A stretch of 42,701 nucleotides of DNA. Source: Bacteroidales bacterium (lineage in GTDB: Bacteria; Bacteroidota; Bacteroidia; Bacteroidales; Muribaculaceae). The translations under genes and the position numbers were made by a program. Numbering within the stretch: the stretch's first letter is position 1; each line of letters opens with the position of its first letter. Location of the stretch: contig DXXK01000002.1 of NCBI GenBank assembly GCA_019416425.1, forward strand, positions 1 through 42,701. The letters are read 5' to 3'. Below, one piece after another: positions 25,764 through 34,095 of this stretch. The notes below the pieces were generated by a model that was not told where the DNA came from, made no database searches, and saw only the letters and a program-made list of their open reading frames with translations.

Positions 25764-27005
25764 CTACTGCTTCTTCTCCCAGAGGTACAGACGGTCGGCC
25801 GGACGGGTCTTGGCGGGAACGGGAAGGGAGAACAGCTGTCCCTTCACCACCTTGTCCACAGGGTTCAGGTCGTAGCGCAACTCACTGACCGTGAATATCA
25901 ACGCTCCGGTGGTAGGCCCGGTTATCACCACCTCGTCGCCCACATGCAGCTCGCCGGCCTCCATCAGGAACTCCCCTACCCCCAGCTTGGAATAGTAGCG
26001 TCCCGCCTTGGCCACATATTTCTTGACGCGTGTGGCCGACGAGCCGTACTTGGCGCTCCACTCGCCCAGACGCTGGCCCATGTAGTAGCCGTTCCAGAAT
26101 CCGCGGTTGAAGATCTTGCTCAGGCGCTCGTCCCATTCCTCGACGCGCTCCCGGCTGTAGGTGCCGTCGCAGATGGCCTGCAAAGCCTCGGAGTAGCATT
26201 TCACCGTCTCGTAGACATATTCCGGACCGCGGGCGCGTCCCTCGATCTTGAACACGCTCACGCCAGCCTTGACCATCTCCGGCAGGAAACCGATGGTCTT
26301 CAGGTCCTTGGGCGACATGATGTACTGATTCTCCACATCCAGCTCGTCGCCGGTCTCCTTGTCGCGGACGGTGTACGACCGTCGGCATATCTGGTTGCAG
26401 GCGCCACGGTTGGCCGACGAGTTCATCTGGTGCAGCGACAGGTAGCACTTGCCGCTGACGGCCATGCACAGGGCGCCGTGACAGAACATCTCCAGGCGCA
26501 CCGGCCTGCCGTCTGGACCCGCAATGGGGTCATCGGTGATATGCCGGTGGATCTCGGTCACCTGCTCCATGTTCAGCTCGCGCGCCAGCACCATCACGTC
26601 GGCCCACTGCGCGTAGAAGCGCACAGCCTCGACATTGCTGATGTTTGCCTGCGTGGAGATATGCACCGGTATCCCCACCCGGCTGCAGTAGCTGATGGCG
26701 GCGATGTCGGTGGCGATGATGGCGGAGATTCCGGCCGCCTTGGCACGGTCCACGATTTCATGCATCCTGTCGATGTCGGTATCGTACAGGATGGTGTTGA
26801 CGGTCAGGTATGTCCGCACGCCGGCCTCGTTGCACCGGGCGGCAATGGCCTCCATGTCGGCGATGGTGAAGTTGGAACTGCTGCGGCTGCGCATGTTCAG
26901 TCCCTCGATGCCGAAGTAGACGGCATCCGCCCCGGCGTCGAAGGCCGCCGCCAGCGACTCCCACGACCCCACCGGAGCCATTATCTCAAAGTCTTTTCTT
27001 TCCAA
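25764..27005 (-). CDS. U32-family peptidase-like protein, probable tRNA hydroxylation protein
   Basis: The 413-residue protein has the U32 barrel start (FEIMAPVGSWESLAAAFDAGADAVYFG), the U32 signature with EMFCHGALCMAVSGKCYLS (172-190) and further cysteines at 203 and 207 (RGACNQICRRSY). These may hold an iron-sulphur cluster, as in the E. coli TrhP/YegQ group. It ends in a small C-terminal beta domain. The old name is collagenase-like protease. Work on TrhP shows that members of this family take part in 5-hydroxyuridine formation in tRNA, and prephenate is involved. This is the more likely role for a cytoplasmic member with no signal peptide. It overlaps menG by 20 bases and is the last gene of the operon. 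Confidence 0.9.
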   Translation of the reverse strand: MERKDFEIMAPVGSWESLAAAFDAGADAVYFGIEGLNMRSRSSSNFTIADMEAIAARCNEAGVRTYLTVNTILYDTDIDRMHEIVDRAKAAGISAIIATDIAAISYCSRVGIPVHISTQANISNVEAVRFYAQWADVMVLARELNMEQVTEIHRHITDDPIAGPDGRPVRLEMFCHGALCMAVSGKCYLSLHQMNSSANRGACNQICRRSYTVRDKETGDELDVENQYIMSPKDLKTIGFLPEMVKAGVSVFKIEGRARGPEYVYETVKCYSEALQAICDGTYSRERVEEWDERLSKIFNRGFWNGYYMGQRLGEWSAKYGSSATRVKKYVAKAGRYYSKLGVGEFLMEAGELHVGDEVVITGPTTGALIFTVSELRYDLNPVDKVVKGQLFSLPVPAKTRPADRLYLWEKKQ

Positions 27006-27738
27006 TGTAAATAGTCACTACGCCGAAAGTCAAGGACTTCCATCGGCAGTTATCGAAACCGGCCTGCCGCATCAGCGCGGTCATTCCGTCGCGCTGCGGA
27101 CAGGCAGCAATGGACTGTGGCAGATAGGTGTAGGCGCTCTTGTCGCCGCTGACCCACCGGCCCGTCAGGGGTATCAGATGGTTGGAGTAGATCCTGTATC
27201 CGGCGCGCATCACCGGATTGGCGGGAACCGACAGCTCAATGACGCAGATGGTGCCGCCGGGACGCAACGTGCGGCATATCTCGGCCAGGCCGCGGTCCAG
27301 ATGCGCGAAGTTGCGCACGCCGTAGGCTATGGTCACCAGGTCGTAGGTGTCGTCGGCATAGGGCAGTTCCAACGAGTCGCCCTGCCGGAACGTGACCCGC
27401 TCCGCTCCGGGAATGTCCCGGGCCTTGCGCCGCGCCACCTCCAGCATTCCAGCCGACAGGTCCACGCCGGTGATCTCCGCCTCGGGGTATCGCTTCAGGA
27501 GCTCGAAGGCCACGTCGCCAGTGCCGGTGGCCACGTCCATTATCCTTGTGGCCTTAGGCTGAGCCTCGACAGCCATGGACAGCGCGCGGTCACGCCACCA
27601 ATTGCACAGCCCGAAGGTCATGCAGCGGTTCATGAAGTCGTAGGCCGGCGCGATGGAGTCGAACATCTCCTTCACCTGTCCGGTCTTCTCCCCCTCGCCG
27701 TACGGATTGACGGCCTCTACGTCAGATTTTCTTTGCAT
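26986..27738 (-). CDS. menG: Demethylmenaquinone methyltransferase
   Basis: The 250-residue class I SAM-dependent methyltransferase carries the UbiE/MenG signatures: MFDSIAPAYDFMNRCMTFGLCNWWR at the start (split here by family position), the SAM-binding MDVATGTGDVAFELL, the acidic GVDLSAGML, and YGVRNFAHLDRGL. It catalyses the last C-methylation of menaquinone synthesis, which suits an anaerobic respiring Bacteroidales cell. Length is as expected (about 245-250). It overlaps the GNAT gene by 17 bases and the U32 gene by 20 bases, so translation is probably coupled across the three genes. The function is firm; the symbol ubiE is used for the same family where ubiquinone is made. Confidence 0.95.
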   Translation of the reverse strand: MQRKSDVEAVNPYGEGEKTGQVKEMFDSIAPAYDFMNRCMTFGLCNWWRDRALSMAVEAQPKATRIMDVATGTGDVAFELLKRYPEAEITGVDLSAGMLEVARRKARDIPGAERVTFRQGDSLELPYADDTYDLVTIAYGVRNFAHLDRGLAEICRTLRPGGTICVIELSVPANPVMRAGYRIYSNHLIPLTGRWVSGDKSAYTYLPQSIAACPQRDGMTALMRQAGFDNCRWKSLTFGVVTIYIGKKRL

Positions 27739-28849
27739 ACGAGCGGCGGCGGCGGTGCTGACGCGGGTTGAACAGCTCCCATTGCGACTGCACCTTGGAA
27801 TTCAACTCCATTTCCGGATTGGACTCGGCGTACCTGTACCCGTACTTGATGAACTGGGGAATCAGGTCCTGGAACATCAGGGCGTTCACGCCCTTGTTCT
27901 GGTACTCGGGATCCACGGCCACCAGGAGCAGGTCCACGCGGTCGTTCTTGCCCTTCAGGCCCTTGAGCAGCGGCAGCCATCCAAACGGCAGCAGGCGTCC
28001 CTTGGACTTCTGCAGCGCGCGGCTCAGCGACGGCAGCGAGATCCCCACACCGACCAGCTTGCCTGCGCGGTCCTTGACGAACGTCAGCAGGTCCAGGTTC
28101 ACCAGCCCAAGGTAATAGTCCACGTAGTAGTCCTTCTGGCGCTCGGTCAGCGGCGAGTACTGGTACAGGTCCTTGTACGCCTCGTTGATCAGGTCGAACA
28201 GCGGACGTCCCACCTCGGCCTTGGCCTGCTTGCGGCTCCTGTACTTCACCACCTGCAGGCCGTACTTCTCCTTGACCATGTTGGCGATGCGGTCGAATCG
28301 CTCGGGCACCTTGTCGGGCACGGTCAGCAGGAACTCCACCCAATCGGAATCCTTCTCGTAGCCCAGCGCCTCGATGTGCCCCTGATAGTAGGGGTAGTTG
28401 TAGTTGGTGGCCATCGTGGAGAGCTCGTCGAATCCCTCCACCAGCAGGCCCTCGCGGTCCATGTCGGTGAATCCCAGCGGGCCCACCATGCGGTCCATAC
28501 CCTTGGAGGCTGCCCATCGCTCGGCAGCGTCCAGCAGTGCCTTCGAGACCTCGCGGTCATCCACGAAGTCCATGAACCCGAAGCGGCACTCATGCGTGCC
28601 GAACTTGCGGTTGGTCTGACTGTTGATAATGGCCGCGATCCGGCCCACCGGCTTGCCGTCGCGGTAGGCCATGAAGTAGGCTGCCTCGCAGAAGTCGAAC
28701 GCCGGGTTCTTGCCCGGTGTCAGCGAACCGATGTCGTCCAGCACCAGCGGCGGAACATAGCAGTCGTTGCCCTTGTACAGGTCGATCCCGAAATGGATGA
28801 ACTTTATCAGGTCGCGTCGCGAGGCAGTTATCTGTTTTATTTCTAACAT
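27722..28849 (-). CDS. GNAT-type acyltransferase-like protein, unknown substrate
   Basis: The 375-residue protein looks like a Bacteroidota family with an N-terminal GNAT-like half (AAYFMAYRDGKPVGRIAAIIN, residues about 57-80). An acyl-acceptor-like region follows (RMVGPLGFTDMDREGLLVEGFDEL), and a C-terminal half with a second GNAT-like core (VDLLLVAVDPEYQNKGVNALMFQDLI). The C terminus is strongly basic (RQHRRRRSYAKKI). No signal peptide. It lies between the pseudokinase gene (22 bases upstream) and menG (17-base overlap). The fold call rests on the paired GNAT-like motifs; the substrate is not evident. Proteins of this type are usually annotated only as hypothetical or N-acetyltransferase. 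Confidence 0.8.
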   Translation of the reverse strand: MLEIKQITASRRDLIKFIHFGIDLYKGNDCYVPPLVLDDIGSLTPGKNPAFDFCEAAYFMAYRDGKPVGRIAAIINSQTNRKFGTHECRFGFMDFVDDREVSKALLDAAERWAASKGMDRMVGPLGFTDMDREGLLVEGFDELSTMATNYNYPYYQGHIEALGYEKDSDWVEFLLTVPDKVPERFDRIANMVKEKYGLQVVKYRSRKQAKAEVGRPLFDLINEAYKDLYQYSPLTERQKDYYVDYYLGLVNLDLLTFVKDRAGKLVGVGISLPSLSRALQKSKGRLLPFGWLPLLKGLKGKNDRVDLLLVAVDPEYQNKGVNALMFQDLIPQFIKYGYRYAESNPEMELNSKVQSQWELFNPRQHRRRRSYAKKI

Positions 28850-28871
28850 CTTGTTTGTTTACCTGGACTTC

Positions 28872-29684
28872 TCAGCCCCATTTGTAGGAGAACCATATCA
28901 GCAGCCCCACCATCACGGCGATGAACACGCAGATGAATATGTACATCTGGCTGGAATTGCGCCGTTCCACGGCCATCTGCACGTCGGTGACGCTGCGGTA
29001 GGGATATTCGCTCTCGCACTTGCGTGCGATGCGGCGCAAGCGCGGCAGTGTGGTGGGCAGGTGGTCCAGCACCTCGTTCAGCACCCGGCCGTAGCTGCGG
29101 ATGTCGGTGCCGGTGTCCTGCGCGGTCAGCGCGTCCTTCTGCGCGTAGCCAACGTTGATCAGCTTCAGGTTCTCGTTGTATTCGGTGAAGATGATGGTCT
29201 CCGGCGTGATGGGGTCGTGCTCCAGGTGGTTCTCCTGGATGTACTCCATGGCGTCCAGCAGCTGCGTCTCCAGCCGGTGGACTATCTTGGGCGTCAGGCG
29301 CTTCTCGTCGATCAGACGGCGCAGCGAGTAGCCGTACACGTCGTCGGTGATGATGGCCGGCCCTACGCCCGGCACATCCTCGAAGTCGTTCACCATCACT
29401 ATGTTGGGATGCGCCAGGTTGTAGCGGGTGTCGAATTCCTGCTCCAGCATGGCGCGTGCCTCCGGATCATCCTTGCATTCGGTCTTCAGGGCCTTGAGCA
29501 TGACCCACTTGCCGTGCTTGCGCACGGTGTAGACGTCGTAGTACTTCTCGCCCCATTCCGGCAGCAAGGTTAGGTCCGACCACTTGCCCGTAGGGTCGTC
29601 GATTGGGATGTGTCGCTCCCCCTTGCTGACGTATCCCTTCTGGGCGGGCGACAGGTCCGGGTGCGAAAAGTCTTGATTTGACAT
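28872..29684 (-). CDS. Tail-anchored eukaryotic-type protein pseudokinase
   Basis: The 270-residue protein reads as a small protein-kinase fold: a beta3 lysine region (WVMLKALK, Lys64 or Lys67), the helix C and hinge pattern (EQEFDTRYNLAHPNIVMVNDFED), and a catalytic-loop position occupied by LEHDPITPETIIF (154-166). In active kinases this reads HRDxxxxN; here the Asn place is Glu162 or Thr163. The DFG position reads INVGYA (176-181), with no metal-binding Asp. There is no glycine-rich loop of normal form. A single membrane segment sits at the C terminus (about 247-266). It should therefore be a membrane-bound scaffold or nucleotide sensor rather than a kinase. It lies between serS (59 bases) and the GNAT gene (22 bases). 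Confidence 0.8.
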   Translation of the reverse strand: MSNQDFSHPDLSPAQKGYVSKGERHIPIDDPTGKWSDLTLLPEWGEKYYDVYTVRKHGKWVMLKALKTECKDDPEARAMLEQEFDTRYNLAHPNIVMVNDFEDVPGVGPAIITDDVYGYSLRRLIDEKRLTPKIVHRLETQLLDAMEYIQENHLEHDPITPETIIFTEYNENLKLINVGYAQKDALTAQDTGTDIRSYGRVLNEVLDHLPTTLPRLRRIARKCESEYPYRSVTDVQMAVERRNSSQMYIFICVFIAVMVGLLIWFSYKWG

Positions 29685-29743
29685 CTTGTAGAATTTTATA
29701 AGTTAAACCGATAATCAGGGAGCCGGGTTCATGCACCCCCTCA

Positions 29744-31015
29744 TCAGTCTATGATATCGAAACCGGTGTACTTCACCAGACACTCCGGCACACGGATGCC
29801 TTCGGGAGTCTGGTTGTCCTCCAGCAGGGCGGCGACGATGCGGGGCAGCGCCAGGGCCGAGCCGTTGAGCGTGTGGCACAGGTGCGTCTTCTTATCCTCG
29901 CCACGGTAGCGGCATTTCAGGCGGTTGGCCTGGTAGGTCTCGAAGTTGGACACGGAGCTGACCTCCAGCCAGCGCTTCTGCGCGGCGCTCCACACCTCGA
30001 AGTCGAAGGTGATGGCGGAAGTGAACGACATGTCGCCGCCGCACAGGCGCAGGATGTGCCAGGGCAGACCCAATTTGTCCAGCAGACCCTGCACGTGGTC
30101 CTTCATCTCCTCCAGGGCGGCGTAGGAGTCCTCGGGACGCTCGATGCGGACTATCTCAACCTTGTCGAACTGATGCAGGCGGTTCAGGCCACGCACGTCC
30201 TTGCCGTAGCTGCCGGCCTCGCGGCGCCAGCAGGGCGAGTAGGCGCAGTTCTTCTTGGGCAGCTCGGCCTCAGGGATGATCACGTCGCGGTAGATGTTGG
30301 TCACGGGCACCTCGGCGGTGGGAATCAGGTACAGGTTGTCCAGGTTGACATGGTACATCTGGCCCTCCTTGTCGGGCAGCTGTCCCGTGCCGTAGCCGGA
30401 GGCCTCGTTCACAACGTATGGAGGCTCCACCTCCAGGTAGCCGGCCTTGCCGGCCTCGTCGAGGAAGAACTGCACCAGGGCACGCTGCAGGCGGGCGCCT
30501 TTGCCGATGTAGAAGGGGAAACCGGCACCGGTGACCTTGACGCCCAGCTCGAAGTCGATCAGGTTGTACTTCTTGGCCAGTTCCCAGTGGGGCAGCGCGT
30601 CCTCGGGGAGGTCGGGCATCGGGCCGCCCTCCTTCTCCACCACGTTGTCGGCGGCGGTCATGCCCGGGGGCACGGTGGCGTTGGGCAGGTTGGGGACGGT
30701 GAGCAGCAGCTTCAGCTGTTCCTGCTCGCACTCGGCCAGACGGTCCTGAAGGCCCTTGGTCTCGCCCTTGATGCGGGCCACTTCAGCCTTGGCCTTCTCG
30801 GCGCCCTCTTTGTCGCCGGCCTTCATCAGCGCGCCGATGCTGGCCGCCAACTTCTTCAGTTCCGAGGCGTCAGTGTCGCACTTGTGCTGCAACTTGCGTC
30901 GCTCGTCGTCTATCTCCAGTATCTCCGCTATCACGCCACGGCCATCGAATCCCTTGACCGCCAACCGGCTGATCACAAACTCCGGATCGGCCTTGATCTG
31001 CTGCAATGTCAACAT
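29744..31015 (-). CDS. serS: Seryl-tRNA synthetase
   Basis: The 423-residue class II synthetase charges tRNA-Ser. The N-terminal antiparallel coiled-coil arm (about 30-105, DDERRKLQHKCDTDASELKKL) contacts the tRNA. The catalytic domain contains motif 2 (CWRREAGSYGKDVRGLNRLHQFDKVE, usually FRAEAGS, in two adjoining blocks) and motif 3 (GSALALPRIVAALLEDNQ). Length matches bacterial SerRS. It is the first gene of a minus-strand run that continues with the pseudokinase, GNAT, menG and U32 genes. The essential synthetase may therefore drive expression of the unusual genes behind it. Confidence 0.97.
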   Translation of the reverse strand: MLTLQQIKADPEFVISRLAVKGFDGRGVIAEILEIDDERRKLQHKCDTDASELKKLAASIGALMKAGDKEGAEKAKAEVARIKGETKGLQDRLAECEQEQLKLLLTVPNLPNATVPPGMTAADNVVEKEGGPMPDLPEDALPHWELAKKYNLIDFELGVKVTGAGFPFYIGKGARLQRALVQFFLDEAGKAGYLEVEPPYVVNEASGYGTGQLPDKEGQMYHVNLDNLYLIPTAEVPVTNIYRDVIIPEAELPKKNCAYSPCWRREAGSYGKDVRGLNRLHQFDKVEIVRIERPEDSYAALEEMKDHVQGLLDKLGLPWHILRLCGGDMSFTSAITFDFEVWSAAQKRWLEVSSVSNFETYQANRLKCRYRGEDKKTHLCHTLNGSALALPRIVAALLEDNQTPEGIRVPECLVKYTGFDIID

Positions 31016-31113
31016 TGTCTGTATATATGTTTTGCGTTTTGCGCCTCCGCACGCCGCGCCCTCTCCAAGCCCGTCACACGGTCACGTCTTTCGTTGTTTA
31101 CTTATTTAATCTG

Positions 31114-31121
31114 CAAAAATA
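31114..31121 (-). promoter_or_regulatory. Possible -7 element of serS
   Basis: TATTTTTG on the minus strand matches TAnnTTTG and gives a leader of about 90 bases before serS. No convincing -33 element is visible. Nothing else coding is seen in 31016-31227. Confidence 0.4.
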
Positions 31122-31227
31122 AACATAAAAAATGAAATATTAAAATTTAGTTGCATCAGTCGCCCGTTTGTCACTGTTTTGTCGGGAATTTATTATGGAA
31201 TTTGCATCCTTACCCATACGAAACATG

Positions 31228-31269
31228 GAAACCGCGGCAAACAGTCCATTCGCTGTATGCCACGGTTTC
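31228..31269 (-). terminator. Hairpin downstream of the serpin gene
   Basis: A 12-bp stem with one mismatch (31228-31239 with 31258-31269) and an inner ACAG/CTGT stem lies 36 bases after the serpin stop. The T tract is poor, so termination may be partial. Confidence 0.45.
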
Positions 31270-31304
31270 GTCAAGAATGCGTCAGCGGTTGATGTATTCT
31301 CCGG

Positions 31305-32516
31305 TCAAAGATTCCTGATCACGCCAGCGAACAGGATTGCGTTGGTGCTCTTCTCACGGATCAGGAACGCGAAGGGGCGGTCAACCTGGAAGATGTCGTC
31401 AGGTCTCAGGACGGATGTGGGATCCTGCACACCGGCAACAGCAGCCGCAGTGGTGCCTTTCTCGTTCACCGCCAGCGTCGTCTCATGCATCAGCACCAGA
31501 TCGGAGTCCACGTTGCCGATGCCCGTGTAATCGTTGCCGCTCTGCGCCGGGTCGAATCCGAGCGAGCCCAAGGCGTCGTTGAGGGCTTTCCTGAACCCCA
31601 CCTCGAAGCGCGGCAGGTTAACCGTCAGGTCCCTGTACTGCTCCGAGGAAAGCAGGCTGTTGATCTCCGTAGCGTTGATGGCCTCACGGACGGTCTTGCC
31701 CTCCTCCGGCAGTATGAGGGTCAGCATGAAGGCACCGTTGCCGTAGGGCAGGCTCACCGCTCCGCAGTTGTCAGTCTCGGCATAGAGCAACGTCTTGCTT
31801 CGGTGCGTCGACATCATCGTAACGTCGCTTGTGCTGCCGTCCTCGTTGCGGAAGGTGCCCTTGTCGCTGTAATCCTTGTCGAACAGGTCCCAGGCGCCGT
31901 TGAAGTAGGTGGCGCTCAGCATGTACATGTTTCCGGTGGGAGGAGTGGCGAGGAATCTCTTGATCAGTCCCTCCGTGTTGTCGGCGCACCATTTATTGAT
32001 GGCTTCCCAGGCATCGTTCGATCCGGGCGTAAAGCCGTTGACCTGGGCGTTGAAGTATCGGTTGATCGAGGCGGTGAAGTCCTGTGTGACGGAAAGGTTC
32101 TCGGAATGCCACAGCGAGTTGGCGAATTTCAGGGTCACCGTCCTGTCCATTCCCGGGAGCCTGCCTGCCATCATTGAATAATAGGAGTTCAGTTCCTCGA
32201 GTGACCCCGCTCCCAATACATCCAGGATATCGTCAAGGGTCTCTCCCTTGGCTCCGTTGGCCAGCATGGCGAGGTTCGTCGCCACTGTGATGGGACTGAG
32301 CACCACGTTTCCGTCAGTGCTACGGCTCGCGGCATCCAGGAGGTTCAAGGCGAAGTCGTTGCCCGATTCGCACGTCCGTGTCTGGGCGCCGTCCAGCGTG
32401 ATGGCCACATAGTCGTTCGGCTCGTTCTTCGGCTCGTCGTTGCCGTTGCAGCCGGTGGTAATGATAGCCGCGACGGCCACCGCAGCCATAAGTGTCAATA
32501 AATTTTTCATAGTCAA
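31305..32516 (-). CDS. Lipoprotein serpin (protease inhibitor)
   Basis: The 403-residue protein has a lipoprotein signal peptide with Cys23 (TTGC) and a full serpin fold. The family patterns are LSPITVATNLAMLANGAKGETLDDIL, LSATYFNGAWDLFD, VNLPRFEVGFRKALNDALGSLGF and the closing FQVDRPFAFLIRE. The reactive loop hinge is EKGTTAAAV (352-360), with Gly354 and small residues, as in inhibitory serpins. Counting 17 positions puts the cleavage site P1 near Ser368. It should trap a serine or papain-like cysteine protease at the cell surface or in the periplasm. The start is at 32516 or Met3 at 32510. The gene begins four bases after the C10 peptidase stop, so the two are translated from one message. 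Its GC content is clearly higher than that of the peptidase gene. Confidence 0.95.
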   Translation of the reverse strand: MTMKNLLTLMAAVAVAAIITTGCNGNDEPKNEPNDYVAITLDGAQTRTCESGNDFALNLLDAASRSTDGNVVLSPITVATNLAMLANGAKGETLDDILDVLGAGSLEELNSYYSMMAGRLPGMDRTVTLKFANSLWHSENLSVTQDFTASINRYFNAQVNGFTPGSNDAWEAINKWCADNTEGLIKRFLATPPTGNMYMLSATYFNGAWDLFDKDYSDKGTFRNEDGSTSDVTMMSTHRSKTLLYAETDNCGAVSLPYGNGAFMLTLILPEEGKTVREAINATEINSLLSSEQYRDLTVNLPRFEVGFRKALNDALGSLGFDPAQSGNDYTGIGNVDSDLVLMHETTLAVNEKGTTAAAVAGVQDPTSVLRPDDIFQVDRPFAFLIREKSTNAILFAGVIRNL

Positions 32517-32520
32517 ATCA

Positions 32521-33873
32521 TTAATTGGTTTTGCGTAAAGCGATTTCTTGATTTTGGTTATAATAGGAATTTCCCATTTTCCAAGAGGATAGAGAAGTCA
32601 ATGTATCATCGCAATACCCATTCTCTCCCCAGTTCATGCCGAAGAATTCCTTTGTAGGTGTTTCCGTAACGGTTTTTTTGATTCCATACTCAAGAATATT
32701 GCCGTCAGGATCCCTTAGATTAGGATCTTTTCCACTAAGAGTGTAGCCACTCCATCCATAGGTATATTCAATTGTCTGGGTCTCTTTTCGATAGGCATCA
32801 ATAAGGAATGTATGTCCCTCCCCATTGGGATCATTTCCATCGAAACCCACTGCAATCACCGGATAACCATTTTTAATTTCCTTGATAACATTGGAAATCT
32901 TGACCACACTCAATTTGTCATCTATAAATTCTAAATTGGTTTCAGGCTTTAAGTAAAGTGAGATTGCACGTTTAACACTCACTCCAGTACCGGAATAATG
33001 GAAATTTGAATGCGGAACAATTTTGCTAGCTACATAACCCATATATACAGCCGCCCCAGCAGTGTTGGTTCCAGCATTCATCTTGGCCATGGCGCCCCAT
33101 GCCGCTTTTGTGAAGTTTGTAAAGATATATTTGTTAGAAGCGGCATCATATGTGCCTTTGACAGGAGCCATAACCGGAACACCATCCTTGGAGTTAAGGT
33201 AATATGCATATTGGGCTGTCGCTACTACAGTACAGCCGACCGCACTGTGTCGTTGTAAAGGATCCTGCATGTCGAATGGAATATAATTATTCCAAGGAGT
33301 ATCCTGACCCCATTTTGTCTTAACCAAATGTGGAATCTGGGAAACTTGTGTGCCATGATCTATTACCTTGATGAGAACCCATTCCCCTGGACAACTGAAA
33401 TCCGGCTTTTCTTCATTTGCCCTTGTCGTTCTTTCCTGCACCATATCTCGTTGAGGATTTGTCCAATACCAGCTACTGTCCATAGGCAGGTCCTCATCAG
33501 ACTCAACTACATTATGTATGGTTTCGGCCACGCGGGAAATTTGTGATCTAACCGCTCCGGGCATGGATGAGTAGTTGAAGATGCCAGTGGGGCTCTTCAT
33601 CACCAACATAGGGAAACGCATGTCGGAAGAATATAATTCCCACCCATCATCATATTGGGCAACAAACATGACGGTGTCGCCATCGCACAATAACGGATAG
33701 ACAGAGTATCCTCCTGAATTTCTGGTGTCTTTGTTTATAAGAGAAAGATAGTTTAGCAGTGGATGTGAATCGGAAGATGTCCAACCATCATCCAAATCCT
33801 CATCAGTCCCATGGACGCACGACAATGTGCCAAGGGTAAGGATGAGTAATAATAGCATTTTACTTATTTTCAT
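32521..33873 (-). CDS. Lipoprotein C10-family (streptopain-like) cysteine peptidase
   Basis: The 450-residue protein has a lipoprotein signal peptide (Cys19 in LSC). A propeptide region follows (about 20-165), then a C10 peptidase domain with the catalytic Cys214 in AVGCTVVATAQYAYYL and His354 in GEGHTFLIDAY. The conserved late motif FFGMNWGENGYCDD is also present. The Cys motif has one residue more between Cys and the Ala-Thr-Ala segment than the usual GCVATA form. It lacks the long C-terminal domain and tail of the C10 peptidase at 22308. Hand counts of two 60-base lines give 42% and 47% GC against 58% in the adjoining serpin, which suggests separate origins. The serpin gene follows after four bases and the DUF3244-like gene lies 222 bases upstream. 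Confidence 0.92.
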   Translation of the reverse strand: MKISKMLLLLILTLGTLSCVHGTDEDLDDGWTSSDSHPLLNYLSLINKDTRNSGGYSVYPLLCDGDTVMFVAQYDDGWELYSSDMRFPMLVMKSPTGIFNYSSMPGAVRSQISRVAETIHNVVESDEDLPMDSSWYWTNPQRDMVQERTTRANEEKPDFSCPGEWVLIKVIDHGTQVSQIPHLVKTKWGQDTPWNNYIPFDMQDPLQRHSAVGCTVVATAQYAYYLNSKDGVPVMAPVKGTYDAASNKYIFTNFTKAAWGAMAKMNAGTNTAGAAVYMGYVASKIVPHSNFHYSGTGVSVKRAISLYLKPETNLEFIDDKLSVVKISNVIKEIKNGYPVIAVGFDGNDPNGEGHTFLIDAYRKETQTIEYTYGWSGYTLSGKDPNLRDPDGNILEYGIKKTVTETPTKEFFGMNWGENGYCDDTLTSLSSWKMGNSYYNQNQEIALRKTN

Positions 33874-34095
33874 ATCTCTTCGATATAGATGTTTATGAAA
33901 CCTAATAAGTTATGACCTCTCTGACATAATATAAACATGCTTAGGTTATCGTAGGCCATAAGCATATTCCCAATATGTGCCGTATTTTATCTATATGGCG
34001 GATGTCCAGCCGTCTTGAATTTTAAATTGTGCTTGTCCATAGTTCTTTAATAGTGATTGAATGTGTGCAATATGAATGGATGATCTACAAGCTGT

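Noticed and set aside
33955..34010. Stem GCCATA/TATGGC and CATATT/AATATG upstream of the lipoprotein C10 gene
   Set aside because: The stems are only six bases in AT-rich DNA, with no T run and no motif shared with other promoters here; chance is likely.
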